Shown here: positions 36,374-44,026 of the stretch, piece by piece
Numbering within the stretch: the stretch's first letter is position 1
Layout of the letters: each line of letters starts with the position of its first letter
Assembly: GCA_023436825.1 (NCBI GenBank)
Contig: JAEZHS010000564.1
Span: forward strand, 1-44,026
Reading direction: 5' to 3'
Origin: Pseudomonadota bacterium
Lineage (GTDB): Bacteria > Pseudomonadota > Alphaproteobacteria > Reyranellales > Reyranellaceae
Length of the DNA: 44,026 nucleotides
Translations under genes and position numbers: made by a program
The notes under the pieces: generated by a model
What the model was told of the DNA's origin: nothing
The model's input: only the letters and a program-made list of their open reading frames with translations
The model's database searches: none

Positions 36374-37099
36374 GTGCAACCTGTTCACGGCCACATGACC
36401 TTTTTGCAATCCCAGATCTCGCGCGTCAGACACTCATACAAGCTCGCGAAAGTTCGCAAGCTCGCCACACGCGGCTCCACGATCAGGGACTACTACACAC
36501 GCCACGCGGTCGTTAAGCTCAACATCGGCTGCGGACCGGCAATCAAGCCGGGTTGGCTCAACATCGATATCGACCCACGGCTGGACGGCGCGATCTACAT
36601 GGATGCGACGCAGCCCCTGGCGCTCGACGATGCTTCCGTGAGCTTCGCCTACTCCGAGCACATGATCGAGCATGTGGGACTGAGCGACGCCATCGCGATG
36701 CTCCATGAGCTTCATCGGGTGTTGCGACCGGGCGGCATGTTGCGGATCGCGACGCCGGAGATGGATAAGATCGTGGGATTGAAGAACGGCAAGCTGGACC
36801 CCCGCCAGGAGGACTACGTGCGCTTGTCGAACACGCAGTTCGGCAGTGAATTCGAACGCTCCTCGCCACAAAACTCCTGCTACGCGATCAATCGAACGTT
36901 CCACGAATGGGGACACCGCTTCATCTACGATCGCTTGACACTGGAATCCGTGCTGTCCCATGCGGGATTTCGCGACGTAAGGTTCTGTGAGATCGGCCAA
37001 AGCGACATCCCCGAATTCCGTAATCTCGAGACGCATGGCGATTACTCGGGCGAGGAATTCAATCGTTTCGAGACCATGATCGCCGAGGCGTCGCGATAG
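36374..37099 (+). CDS. Class I SAM-dependent methyltransferase
   Basis: About 230-241 residues with the SAM-binding motif VVKLNIGCGPAIKPGWLNID and the type-11 methyltransferase segment LHELHRVLRPGGMLRIATPE. EHMIEHVG and the late RTFHEWGHRFIYD are common in methyltransferases of glycan clusters. The start is GTG 36374 or, equally likely, ATG 36395. The neighbouring flippase suggests a glycan or lipid-sugar substrate. Confidence 0.83.
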   Translation: MQPVHGHMTFLQSQISRVRHSYKLAKVRKLATRGSTIRDYYTRHAVVKLNIGCGPAIKPGWLNIDIDPRLDGAIYMDATQPLALDDASVSFAYSEHMIEHVGLSDAIAMLHELHRVLRPGGMLRIATPEMDKIVGLKNGKLDPRQEDYVRLSNTQFGSEFERSSPQNSCYAINRTFHEWGHRFIYDRLTLESVLSHAGFRDVRFCEIGQSDIPEFRNLETHGDYSGEEFNRFETMIAEASR

Positions 37100-37108
37100 C
37101 GCGTCCTG

Positions 37109-38269
37109 TTAGAGCGCTTCGCCGGCCGCCCAGCCGCTCGACCAGGCCCACTGGAAATTGTAGCCGCCCAGCCAGCCGGTGACGTCGACCGCCTCGCCGA
37201 TCACAAACAGGCCCGGCACCTTCTTCGCCTCCATGGTGCGTGACGACAGCTCGCCAGTGGCGACGCCGCCTACCGTGACCTCGGCCTTGGCGTAGCCTTC
37301 GGTGCCGGTGGGCACGATCTTCCAGGCCTTCATCCGCTCGGCCAGCGCATCGAGATCGCGGTCGCGTGCGGTCGCCATGGTCCCTTCGGACGCGAGGTGC
37401 TGGGCCAGTCGTTGCGGCAACACCTCGCCCAGCACGGTGCGCAGCTCCGCCCTGGGTCGCGTGCGCTTGCGGTCCTTCAGGAAGGACGCGGCATCGAGGT
37501 CGGGCAGCAGGTCGATCACGATCTCCTGTCCATCCCGCCAGTAGGACGAGATCTGAAGGATGGCCGGCCCCGACAATCCGCGATGGGTGAACAGCATGGC
37601 CTCGCGGAAGCTCGCGCGTCCCGAGCGCGTCACCACCTCGAGCGACACGCCGCTCAGCTCCGGCACTTTCAGCGTGAGCGGCACGAGTGCCGGCCGTGTC
37701 TCGGTGAGCGCAAGGCCGAAGCGGCGGGCGACATCGTGCGCAAAACCCGTCGCGCCCATCTTGGGAATCGACAGGCCGCCCGTCGCGAGCACCAGCGACG
37801 GCGCGGTGAATGCGCCGTGGTCCGTCGCCACGGCGAAATCGTCGGGCTTGTCGATGCCGGTGATACGATGCGCCACCTTCACCTCGACACCGACGGCGGC
37901 GCACTCGGCCAGCAGCATGGCCACGATCTGCCGCGCCGAGCCGTCGCAGAACAGCTGGCCCAGCGTCTTCTCGTGCCAGGCGATGCGATGCTTGTCGACC
38001 AGGGCGATGACGTCGTGCTGGGTGTAGCGCGCCAGCGCCGATTTGCAGAAATGCGGGTTGGCCGACAGGAAGGCCTCGGGCCGGCTGCCGAGGTTGGTGA
38101 AATTGCACCGTCCGCCGCCCGAGATCAGGATCTTCTTACCGACCTTGTCGGCGTGCTCCAGCACCAGGACACGCCGCCCGCGGCGGCCCGCACTGAGCGC
38201 GCACATCAGACCGGCAGCGCCACCGCCCGCGACGATGACATCGAAGCGCTGCGATGCGCCGACGTTCAC
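37109..38269 (-). CDS. BaiN/HI0933-family FAD-dependent oxidoreductase
   Basis: A 386-residue flavoprotein. The Rossmann motif VIVAGGGAAGLMCALSAGRR is followed by KILISGGGRCNFTN, the hallmark of the HI0933/YhiN/BaiN group, and a C-terminal FVIGEAVDVTGWLGGYNFQW that contacts FAD. The physiological reaction of this family is poorly defined. The GTG start overlaps the crcB stop (GTGA); it is last in a four-gene operon. Confidence 0.9.
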   Translation of the reverse strand: MNVGASQRFDVIVAGGGAAGLMCALSAGRRGRRVLVLEHADKVGKKILISGGGRCNFTNLGSRPEAFLSANPHFCKSALARYTQHDVIALVDKHRIAWHEKTLGQLFCDGSARQIVAMLLAECAAVGVEVKVAHRITGIDKPDDFAVATDHGAFTAPSLVLATGGLSIPKMGATGFAHDVARRFGLALTETRPALVPLTLKVPELSGVSLEVVTRSGRASFREAMLFTHRGLSGPAILQISSYWRDGQEIVIDLLPDLDAASFLKDRKRTRPRAELRTVLGEVLPQRLAQHLASEGTMATARDRDLDALAERMKAWKIVPTGTEGYAKAEVTVGGVATGELSSRTMEAKKVPGLFVIGEAVDVTGWLGGYNFQWAWSSGWAAGEAL

Positions 38270-38646
38270 GCCAGCGCCGTCCTCACGATCCACAGGCCGA
38301 CCACCAGCCCGATGACGGCGCCCACCACCGAGCCGCCGACATAGAGCGCGGCCAGCAGATGCTCATGGCGTTCCCACAGCAGGACGGCGTCGAGCGAAAA
38401 GGCCGAGAAGGTCGTGAAGCCGCCCAGGATGCCGGTGGTGAGGAACAGCGGCAGATGGCTTGGAGGGCCGGCGCGCTCGGCGAAATAGCCGGCGATCAGG
38501 CCCATCACCAGCGAGCCCAGGATGTTGATGACGAAGGTGTGCCAGGGGAAGTGAGTGCCGAGGAAATGCGCTACCCAGACGTTCATGCCGTGTCGGATCG
38601 AGCCGCCGATGCCCGCCCCCACGAACACCACGATATATGCCATCAT
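38266..38646 (-). CDS. crcB: Fluoride channel CrcB/Fluc
   Basis: A 126-residue four-helix membrane protein with the Fluc landmarks GAGIGGSIRHGMN, NILGSLVMGLIAGYF and TGILGGFTTFSAFSLD. It exports toxic F- as a dual-topology dimer. A single copy is present, so a homodimer is expected. No fluoride riboswitch is apparent, since it is translated from overlapping ATGA within the operon. Start ATG 38646 or 38643. Confidence 0.95.
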   Translation of the reverse strand: MMAYIVVFVGAGIGGSIRHGMNVWVAHFLGTHFPWHTFVINILGSLVMGLIAGYFAERAGPPSHLPLFLTTGILGGFTTFSAFSLDAVLLWERHEHLLAALYVGGSVVGAVIGLVVGLWIVRTALA

Positions 38647-39662
38647 CGCCGGCCGCCTCCGAAGCGCGTCTTCCAGTCGGGTACCGCGGTCTTGTAGGGC
38701 AGCGCCGTTGCCTCGTACACGCCGCGCGCCACGGCACGGGCAAGGCAATCGGCCGCAGCCGTGCCGAGCTCGGTCAGCACTGGCGGCTCGCCGCCCGGAC
38801 CGGCGCGACCAGTAGAAGCGGCAAACACCGTGTCGCCGTCGTTCGGCGCATGCACCGGCCGCAGCGCCTTCGCGAGGCCGTCATTGGCCATGATGGCGAG
38901 CCGCTTGCACTCGGCCTTCGTGAGGGTGGCGTCGGTCGCGACCATGGCGATGGTCGTCGCAGTCGCCGGCGCCGGCTGGCCCTTGAAGCGCACGGCCAGT
39001 GCCTCGGGCGGTATTTTCTGCGGCCAGCCGAGGCCGCCGAATTCGGAACCTTGCTCGAAGGGCGCCGCCCAGAAATGCGGTCCGTCGCCGATCAGCGCCG
39101 AGCCGACGGCGTTCACCGCCGCGAGGGCACCGACCGTGAAGCCGTGCCGAGTCCGTTTGCTCGCAGACCCCAGCCCGCCCTTGGACGTGACCGTGGTGGC
39201 GCCATAGCCCGCGCCCACCGTGCCCAAGGCGAAGTCCTGGGCCGCGGCGAGTGCCGCGTCGCGGCCGAGGTCCCAGTAGGGCGGTCGCTTGTCCACCGGC
39301 ACGGTCAGCCAGTCCTTCTCGCCGCCGTTCATCAGGTCGAAGAGGATGGCCTGCACCGCCACCGGCAGGGTGAGGCCGCCGAACTGCGCGCCCTTGCCCT
39401 GACGGCACAGCACCGCGGTGACCCCGCCCGCAGCATCGAGGCCGTAGAGCGAGCCGCCCGACAGCACGACGGCGTCGATCATGCCGAGAGTCATCTCGGG
39501 CTCGAGCAGCGTGACGGCGCGGTCGCCCGGCGCGCCGCCGAGCGTGGCCACGCTTGCGACGACGCTCTTTTCGAACACGGCCACTGTGACGCCAGTCGCG
39601 GCCCGCGCATCGTGGGCGTTGCCGACCAGGACACCGGTCACGTCGGTGATGAGGTTCCTCAC
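38643..39662 (-). CDS. P1-family peptidase (DmpA/NylC-like N-terminal nucleophile hydrolase)
   Basis: A 339-residue autoprocessing hydrolase. It begins ITDVTGVLVGNAHDARAATG, has the characteristic GDRAVTLLEPE and SGGSLYGLDAAGG, and a likely self-cleavage site before a Thr in TATTIAMVATDATLT, as in NylC/DmpA. The family cleaves beta-peptides, N-terminal amides or nylon oligomers. The GTG start overlaps the SDR stop. Natural substrate unknown. Confidence 0.87.
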   Translation of the reverse strand: MRNLITDVTGVLVGNAHDARAATGVTVAVFEKSVVASVATLGGAPGDRAVTLLEPEMTLGMIDAVVLSGGSLYGLDAAGGVTAVLCRQGKGAQFGGLTLPVAVQAILFDLMNGGEKDWLTVPVDKRPPYWDLGRDAALAAAQDFALGTVGAGYGATTVTSKGGLGSASKRTRHGFTVGALAAVNAVGSALIGDGPHFWAAPFEQGSEFGGLGWPQKIPPEALAVRFKGQPAPATATTIAMVATDATLTKAECKRLAIMANDGLAKALRPVHAPNDGDTVFAASTGRAGPGGEPPVLTELGTAAADCLARAVARGVYEATALPYKTAVPDWKTRFGGGRR

Positions 39663-40423
39663 GTCAGGTGCTCACCACCGTTCACGTGGATGGTCTGCCC
39701 GGTGATGAAGGTGCCTTGCGGCCCGACCAGCAGGCGCACCATGGCGGCGATCTCGTCGACCGTACCGAAGCGCTTCAGGGGGATCGGCCGATTCATGCGG
39801 CTCGGCGGCGCCGGCCCCGCCGAGGCCGCGCGCGTGGTGTCGATGGCGCCGGGCGCCAGCGCGTTGCAGGTGATGCGATGCGGCGCCAGCTCGACGGCGA
39901 GTGCGCGCATCAGCCCCTCGAGGCCCGACTTCGACGCCGAGACGTGGCAGCGATTGGGCGTGCCGACATGGGTCGAGATGCCGGATATCGCCACGAAGGC
40001 TCCGCCCTGGCCCTTGGCCACCATCTGCGGAATGAACGCCTTGCCCAGCAGGAACGCGCCGTCGAGGGCCACCGACAGGATCTCGCGCCATTCCTCGAAC
40101 GACATGTCGAGGAACGAGGTCTGGCGGCGCAGGCCGGCGTTGCTCACCAGGATGTCGACGCCACCGAACGCCTTGGCCGCCTGATCGGCAAGCCGCGGCG
40201 GCACTTGTGGATCGGAGACGTCGCCCATGGCGGCGACGGCCTTGCCGCCCGATGCCTCGATCTCGGCCACGACCTCGTCGACCGCCGCCTTGTCGGCACG
40301 ACCGTTGACCAGCACCGACGCGCCGTCGCGCGCAAGCGTGAGGGCGATCGCGCGGCCGATGTTGCGGCCCGCGCCGGTGACCAGGGCAACCTTGCCCTGC
40401 AACGGAAGCGGTTGTGTTGGCAT
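39659..40423 (-). CDS. Short-chain dehydrogenase/reductase
   Basis: A 254-residue SDR with the cofactor loop TGAGRNIGRAIA, SNAG in place of NNAG and the terminal HVNGGEHL. The active-site region is RCHVSASKSGLEGL: the Lys is kept, but the catalytic Tyr position is His. It heads the overlapping operon with the P1 peptidase, crcB and the flavoprotein. Substrate unknown. Confidence 0.85.
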   Translation of the reverse strand: MPTQPLPLQGKVALVTGAGRNIGRAIALTLARDGASVLVNGRADKAAVDEVVAEIEASGGKAVAAMGDVSDPQVPPRLADQAAKAFGGVDILVSNAGLRRQTSFLDMSFEEWREILSVALDGAFLLGKAFIPQMVAKGQGGAFVAISGISTHVGTPNRCHVSASKSGLEGLMRALAVELAPHRITCNALAPGAIDTTRAASAGPAPPSRMNRPIPLKRFGTVDEIAAMVRLLVGPQGTFITGQTIHVNGGEHLT

Positions 40424-40497
40424 GGCGGGCCCCTTTGGCAGTCAGCGAAACGCCGCAAACTGCCAGCCCACCCATTGGCTGTCGACAGGCCGTATCG

Positions 40498-40929
40498 TCA
40501 GCCGGCGACGATATATGCCTTCAGCGCCTCGGTCTCGTGCTGCGCCTCTTCGAGCCGCGCCTTGACCACGTCACCGATCGAGATCAGTCCCACGAGTTCG
40601 CCGTGATGGATCACCGGCAGATGCCGGAAGCGGCCGTTGGTCATGGTCTGCATCACCTCGTCGATCGAATCGTCGGGATGGCAGCTCACGACCTCGCGGG
40701 TCATGATCTGACGGACCTCGAGCTCCATCGCCTTGGCGCCATGGGTCGCGAGGGCGCGCACCAAGTCGCGTTCGGAGACGATGCCGACGACCGTGGCCCC
40801 GTCTTTCAGAACGAGGACCGAGCCGATGCGCTTGACGCTGAGCTGCTTGGCGACCTCGGCTGCCGTGGTATCCGGCGTTACTGAAAAGACGAGACCGCCC
40901 TTCTGCGAGAGAATGTCGGAGACGAACAT
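40498..40929 (-). CDS. CBS-domain protein
   Basis: A 143-residue protein made of two CBS motifs: AAEVAKQLSVKRIGSVLVLK ... IVSERDLVRAL, and DSIDEVMQTMTNGRFRHLPV ... LISIGDVVK. Such Bateman modules bind adenosine nucleotides and regulate partners. GGGGGAAACC precedes the ATG at 40929. It appears monocistronic. Confidence 0.92.
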   Translation of the reverse strand: MFVSDILSQKGGLVFSVTPDTTAAEVAKQLSVKRIGSVLVLKDGATVVGIVSERDLVRALATHGAKAMELEVRQIMTREVVSCHPDDSIDEVMQTMTNGRFRHLPVIHHGELVGLISIGDVVKARLEEAQHETEALKAYIVAG

Positions 40930-41096
40930 GGTTTCCCCCTCCGCAATGTGGTCGAACGGTAAGTACAGCCACGGAGAAAGGTTCCGCCTTTCCCGTCTCT
41001 GCGATTCGATCACTAGTCGTGAAGGCGCGCCAGCGTCGATTTGTGCATTCCGGATGGTCTTTTCCCGGCCTTCCGGGCCTGCTACGAGCGCGCGCA

Positions 41097-41690
41097 ATGA
41101 CGCCCACGCCCTCGCTGTCCTCGCCCCGGCAAAAGGCCGAAGCGCTGCTCTATCTCCTTGGCTTCATCGCCTGCATTCCGGCCGCCAACTGGATGATCGG
41201 CCACGTCGGCACGGTCTGCCCGCCGCCGTACGGTCCCTGCCTGGTGCCGGTCTGGCCGTGGGGGCCCAAGGACATGCCCTTGATGGCGCCGTCGGGCGTG
41301 CTGCTGATCGGCCTTGCCCTGGTGTTGCGCGACATGGTGCAGCGCAGGCTGGGCCGCGCCGCCGCACTCACCGCCATCGTCGCCGGCGCCCTGCTGTCGG
41401 GCGCGGTGGCGCCGCCGCCGCTGGTCTACGCCTCGGCCGCGGCATTCCTGCTGTCGGAGCTGGCCGACTTCGCCGTCTACACCCCGCTGCAGTCGCGCGG
41501 GCTGGTGCTGGCGGTGCTGGCGTCGAGCCTGGTCGGCCTTGTCGCCGACAGCATCCTGTTCCTGTGGCTGGCTTTCGGCAGCCTCGACTTCCTCGCCGGC
41601 CAGATCCTCGGCAAGCTCTGGATGGTGCTGGCGTCACTGCCGTTCATTCACTGGATCAGGAAGCGTGAGATTTCCCGATCGGCAGCGTGA
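41097..41690 (+). CDS. VUT-family (YhhQ-like) transporter
   Basis: A 197-residue membrane protein with about six helices. The LLSELADFAVYTPLQSRG segment is diagnostic of the VUT/queuosine-precursor transporter group, which takes up preQ0/preQ1-like bases or other vitamins. The start at 41097 removes an unlikely soluble extension. The first helices are separated by a Cys/Pro-rich loop (GTVCPPPYGPCLVPVWPWGP). Substrate assignment rests on family. Confidence 0.8.
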   Translation: MTPTPSLSSPRQKAEALLYLLGFIACIPAANWMIGHVGTVCPPPYGPCLVPVWPWGPKDMPLMAPSGVLLIGLALVLRDMVQRRLGRAAALTAIVAGALLSGAVAPPPLVYASAAAFLLSELADFAVYTPLQSRGLVLAVLASSLVGLVADSILFLWLAFGSLDFLAGQILGKLWMVLASLPFIHWIRKREISRSAA

Positions 41691-41769
41691 CGCGACAGGC
41701 GAAAGTCTCGGCTTGCATGCAGGCCGCAGGCACTTCTTAATCGCGTCCGTCTGATTGGGGGAATTCTCG

Positions 41770-42600
41770 ATGTACAAGTCAATCCTGGCCGTGTCCGAAG
41801 GCGGACCGGATGCCGGCATGTCGTTCAAGCTCGCGGCCCGGGTGGCCAGCTTGTTCGACGGCACGGTCGACGCCCTGCACCTCCCGGTCGGACCGGCCGG
41901 CGGCATGGTGGGCGGCCTGGCGATGAGCGGCGAGGCGATGCCGCTGATCATGAACATCGACGATGAGCGCCTGGAAGCGCGCGCCAAGGAGAGCGAGCGC
42001 ACCTACGCCGAGGTCATCGCGCCGGTGAAGGGCGCCACCTACACCGCCGCCAAGACCGCGACGCTCGACACGCTGGTGGCGATGGGCCGCTGCTCGGACA
42101 TCATCGTGCTGGGCCGTCCCGGCGCCGACCCCGAGAACGTGGCGCCGGCGACTGTCGAGGCCGCCATCCACGAATGCGCGCGCGCCGTCATGATCGCCCC
42201 GCCCAACCCCGGCAGCGGCGGCTTCGGCAACGTGATCGTGGCGTGGAACGGCAGCTTCCAGGCGGCGCGCGCCGTCGAATACTCCCTGCCCTTCCTCGCC
42301 AAGGCGTCGACCGTCACCATCCTGGTGGTCGGCAGCACGCCGGACGATGTCGGTGCAGCCTACCTTGCGCGCAATCTCGGCCGGCATGGACTGAAGACCG
42401 AGATCGACGCCATCGATCCCGGCGCGGTGTCGGGCCGCGCCCGCGGCCGCGCGCTGCTCGACTACACCCACGGCAAGGGCTCCGACCTTTTGGTGATGGG
42501 CGCCTACGGCCGCGGCCAGGTGCTGAGCTTCCTCGGCATGGGCGGCGCCACCGGCAAGGTGATCTCGTCCTGCCGCGTGCCGCTGTTGATGGCACATTAG
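41770..42600 (+). CDS. Universal stress protein (UspA family)
   Basis: A 276-residue protein with two Usp-like halves. The first (MYKSILAVSEGGPDAGMSFK) is degenerate; the second has the ATP-type loop LLVMGAYGRGQVLSFLGMGG followed by VPLLMAH. Its start has GGGGGAA upstream. Tandem Usp proteins respond to stress or energy state; the partner is unknown. Confidence 0.88.
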   Translation: MYKSILAVSEGGPDAGMSFKLAARVASLFDGTVDALHLPVGPAGGMVGGLAMSGEAMPLIMNIDDERLEARAKESERTYAEVIAPVKGATYTAAKTATLDTLVAMGRCSDIIVLGRPGADPENVAPATVEAAIHECARAVMIAPPNPGSGGFGNVIVAWNGSFQAARAVEYSLPFLAKASTVTILVVGSTPDDVGAAYLARNLGRHGLKTEIDAIDPGAVSGRARGRALLDYTHGKGSDLLVMGAYGRGQVLSFLGMGGATGKVISSCRVPLLMAH

Positions 42601-42720
42601 CAGCTCGTCCCGCAGGTTTTGACGGGCTGAACGGCGAACGGAATCGCATTCGTGCGGCGCGCGAAATGCCCGCAAGACATTGATGCCGCTGATCCTTCCG
42701 GCGCTGGCTCCGGCCGCGCA

Positions 42721-42741
42721 CTGTCGCTTGGAACGCGACAG
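42721..42741 (+). terminator. Hairpin 120 bp downstream of the UspA-like gene
   Basis: Perfect arms CTGTCGC/GCGACAG with loop TTGGAAC. No T-run follows. It could be the 3' end structure of the uspA transcript. Confidence 0.3.
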
Positions 42742-43030
42742 AAACGACAATGCGCGTTCCTCGCCGCGGCGCTTCGAGGGCCAAGTGCATGCAATGCCGT
42801 CATTGTCGGCGATTTATCGGTATTTCCGGCATTTCCGACAGAGGTCGTAGCGTTGCCTCGGAAGCTGACCCACTACCGATGGGGGCTCCGGGCGAATTCG
42901 GACAGTTACGCAAGTTTCGCAATTGGTTTTCGAATGCAGGAAAAAGCCGGCACGGCGCCTGCCGTACGCGATGGATTTCGGATGAACGATGCATAGAGCA
43001 GAGCCGCCGGGAGGCGAGCGCATGGCGAAT

Positions 43031-43066
43031 ATAACTTAGGTTGGCTTTCTAGTCAACCAAGGTTAT
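43031..43066. promoter_or_regulatory. Imperfect inverted repeat at the end of the SRPBCC operon
   Basis: ATAACTTAGGTTG and CAACCAAGGTTAT pair at 11 of 13 positions around a 10-bp spacer, ending 2 bp before the SRPBCC stop codon. The AACCAAGGTT core is itself symmetric and resembles ArsR-type operators, but no promoter is expected here. A terminator role is the alternative. Confidence 0.35.
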
Positions 43067-43068
43067 AA

Positions 43069-43533
43069 TTATTGCGTGCCGTCCAGCGTCGAATTGCCGA
43101 TCTTGTCGAGCATCGAGGCCAAGCCTTCCTCGCGGTTGGCCGCATGGTCCTTGCCATCGAGGAAGGCGACCTGCTCGACGAGCAGCAGGCTGGTGCCCTC
43201 GCCGTCGGCTGACAGCGCGACCGTGGTGAGCGACACGGAGACCGGCTCGCCACGGCTGGTCATCGAATAGCTGAACACGATGCGCCGGTCCGGCACGATG
43301 TCGAGATAGAGCGTGTCGGCGACGAAGCACGGATCGTCGCGTGGCCCGAAGCGCTTCAGCTCGCGGCCGCCCTCGCGGAAGTCGAAGCTCTGCTCGGCGA
43401 TCACCCAGCGTCCCGGCACGTCCCACTGGGCGCGGGCCTTGGGCTCCGCCCACGCGGCGAAGACGCGCGCGGGGGCCGCCTTGTAGCGCCGCTCCAGGCG
43501 GATAGTGCCGTGCTGCGCGCTGCGCGCCGTCAT
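43069..43533 (-). CDS. SRPBCC (AHSA1/START-like) protein B
   Basis: A 154-residue protein opening TIRLERRYKAAPARVFAAWA, with the AHSA1 landmarks DFREGGRELKRFGPRDD, DTLYLDIVPDRRIVFSYSM and the end FLDGKDHAANREEGLASMLD. Such proteins form a hydrophobic cavity; many sit behind ArsR regulators. The ATG overlaps the stop of the paralogue upstream. Confidence 0.88.
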   Translation of the reverse strand: MTARSAQHGTIRLERRYKAAPARVFAAWAEPKARAQWDVPGRWVIAEQSFDFREGGRELKRFGPRDDPCFVADTLYLDIVPDRRIVFSYSMTSRGEPVSVSLTTVALSADGEGTSLLLVEQVAFLDGKDHAANREEGLASMLDKIGNSTLDGTQ

Positions 43534-43991
43534 TGCATCTCCAGGTACCTGGCGAGGTTGTCGAACAGGCCGCGCGTGCCGTGCTCGCGACTGCCGGCAT
43601 CGTCGTAGCCGTCGAGGAACACGGCCTGCTCCGTATAGACCAGGCGCGTGCCGGCGCCGGCCGGCTTGAACTCGGTGGTGCCGAGCGAGACCGAGATGCG
43701 CGTCTTGTCCAGGTGCATCTCGTAGGTCAGCACGATGCGCTGGTCGGGCACGATGTCCTGGTAGATCGCATCGTAGTAGTGGATGACCCCGCCCGGCGGC
43801 CCGCCGCTCACGCTCTCGCGGCCGCCGACCTTGAAGTCGAGCTTGAGGTTCGACTTCTCCCAGTCCTCGGGCCCGCCGAACCAGCGCACTTTCGATTTGA
43901 CGTCGGCATAGGCCGCGAACACGCGTGACGGCGCCGCTGCGAAGGTGCGCTCGATGGTGAAGGTCGCGTGCCTGGTCGATCGTTCGGTCAT
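43530..43991 (-). CDS. SRPBCC (AHSA1/START-like) protein A
   Basis: A 153-residue paralogue of the next gene: ATFTIERTFAAAPSRVFAAY, KLDFKVGGRESVSGGPPGG, DAIYQDIVPDQRIVLTYEMH, FLDGYDDAGSREHGTRGLFD. AAGGAGAATTG precedes the ATG. The preceding bases contain an in-frame-like TGA directly before this ATG, suggesting an operon that begins beyond the window, commonly with an ArsR regulator in this family. Confidence 0.9.
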   Translation of the reverse strand: MTERSTRHATFTIERTFAAAPSRVFAAYADVKSKVRWFGGPEDWEKSNLKLDFKVGGRESVSGGPPGGVIHYYDAIYQDIVPDQRIVLTYEMHLDKTRISVSLGTTEFKPAGAGTRLVYTEQAVFLDGYDDAGSREHGTRGLFDNLARYLEMQ

Positions 43992-44026
43992 TCAATTCTC
44001 CTTGCTGGGGCGCGCGACTCCAGTCG
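43992..44026 (-). CDS. Possible C-terminal end of an upstream operon gene
   Basis: One minus-strand frame reads TGVARPSKEN and then TGA immediately before the SRPBCC ATG. Tight spacing suggests an upstream gene, possibly an ArsR regulator by analogy with known ArsR-SRPBCC pairs. Too short to identify. Confidence 0.2.
   Translation of the reverse strand, partial: TGVARPSKEN

Larger units (their letters stand above)
42601..43068. other. 468-bp gene-free stretch between convergent genes
   Basis: No open frame here looks like protein. Two structures are visible: a perfect 7-bp hairpin at 42721-42741 and an imperfect 13-bp inverted repeat at 43031-43066. The stretch is unusually long for this dense region and for a convergent pair, and 42900-43070 is noticeably richer in A and T. 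It may hold an sRNA or a lost gene, but nothing identifies one. Confidence 0.5.

Overview
The window is GC-rich throughout, densely packed, and full of 1-4 bp ATGA/GTGA stop-start overlaps. Gene content (cytochrome bo3 oxidase, xanthine dehydrogenase, many ABC importers, thiolase, COQ4-like protein, Tat-type lipid-free binding proteins) fits a chromosome of a soil or water alphaproteobacterium of the Rhodospirillales/Hyphomicrobiales kind. A Reyranella-like host is only a guess. I see no rRNA, tRNA, CRISPR array, phage gene or recognisable insertion sequence.

Layout. 1-3976: the end of a membrane-anchored Sel1-repeat protein, an AraC-type regulator, and a secreted RTX zinc metalloprotease. 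4027-7817: a leftward cyoABCD ubiquinol-oxidase operon without cyoE. 7899-10481: a membrane-anchored trypsin-like protease and an SCP-x type thiolase, separated by palindromic repeats. 10478-11313: two small unknown genes that both look frameshifted.

11285-19037 is the most unusual part. Two related 74-bp direct repeats bracket a complete regulated module: a 2-oxoglutarate/Fe(II) oxygenase (IPNS-like), a cytosine-deaminase-like amidohydrolase, a four-gene spermidine/putrescine-type ABC importer and an XRE regulator. A palindrome lies in the divergent promoter between the enzymes and the importer. Each repeat holds a divergent pair of start codons, one for an 'MQ-LR-ILQA' reading frame and one for a COQ4-like frame. 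This is what would be seen if the module had integrated between gene X and the COQ4-like gene.

19032-22292: a COQ4/TerB-like protein, a tiny membrane protein, an SDR whose active-site Tyr and Lys are replaced, and a VOC protein divergent from a TetR regulator with two near-identical operators. 22237-33314: xanthine dehydrogenase (xdhAB) divergent from two tandem PuuE/allantoinase-like deacetylases, then a PhyH dioxygenase divergent from a five-gene branched-chain-amino-acid-type ABC importer. Together these look like an uptake and breakdown route for an N-heterocycle or ureide, though the substrate cannot be read from sequence.

33352-37099: a small surface-polysaccharide group (GT2 glycosyltransferase, Wzx-like flippase, methyltransferase). 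37109-40423: a four-gene overlapping operon (SDR, P1-family peptidase, CrcB fluoride channel, BaiN-like flavoprotein). 40498-44026: a CBS-domain protein, a VUT-family transporter, a UspA-like protein, a 468-bp gene-free stretch, and two overlapping SRPBCC (AHSA1-like) genes continuing an operon that enters from beyond the window's right edge.
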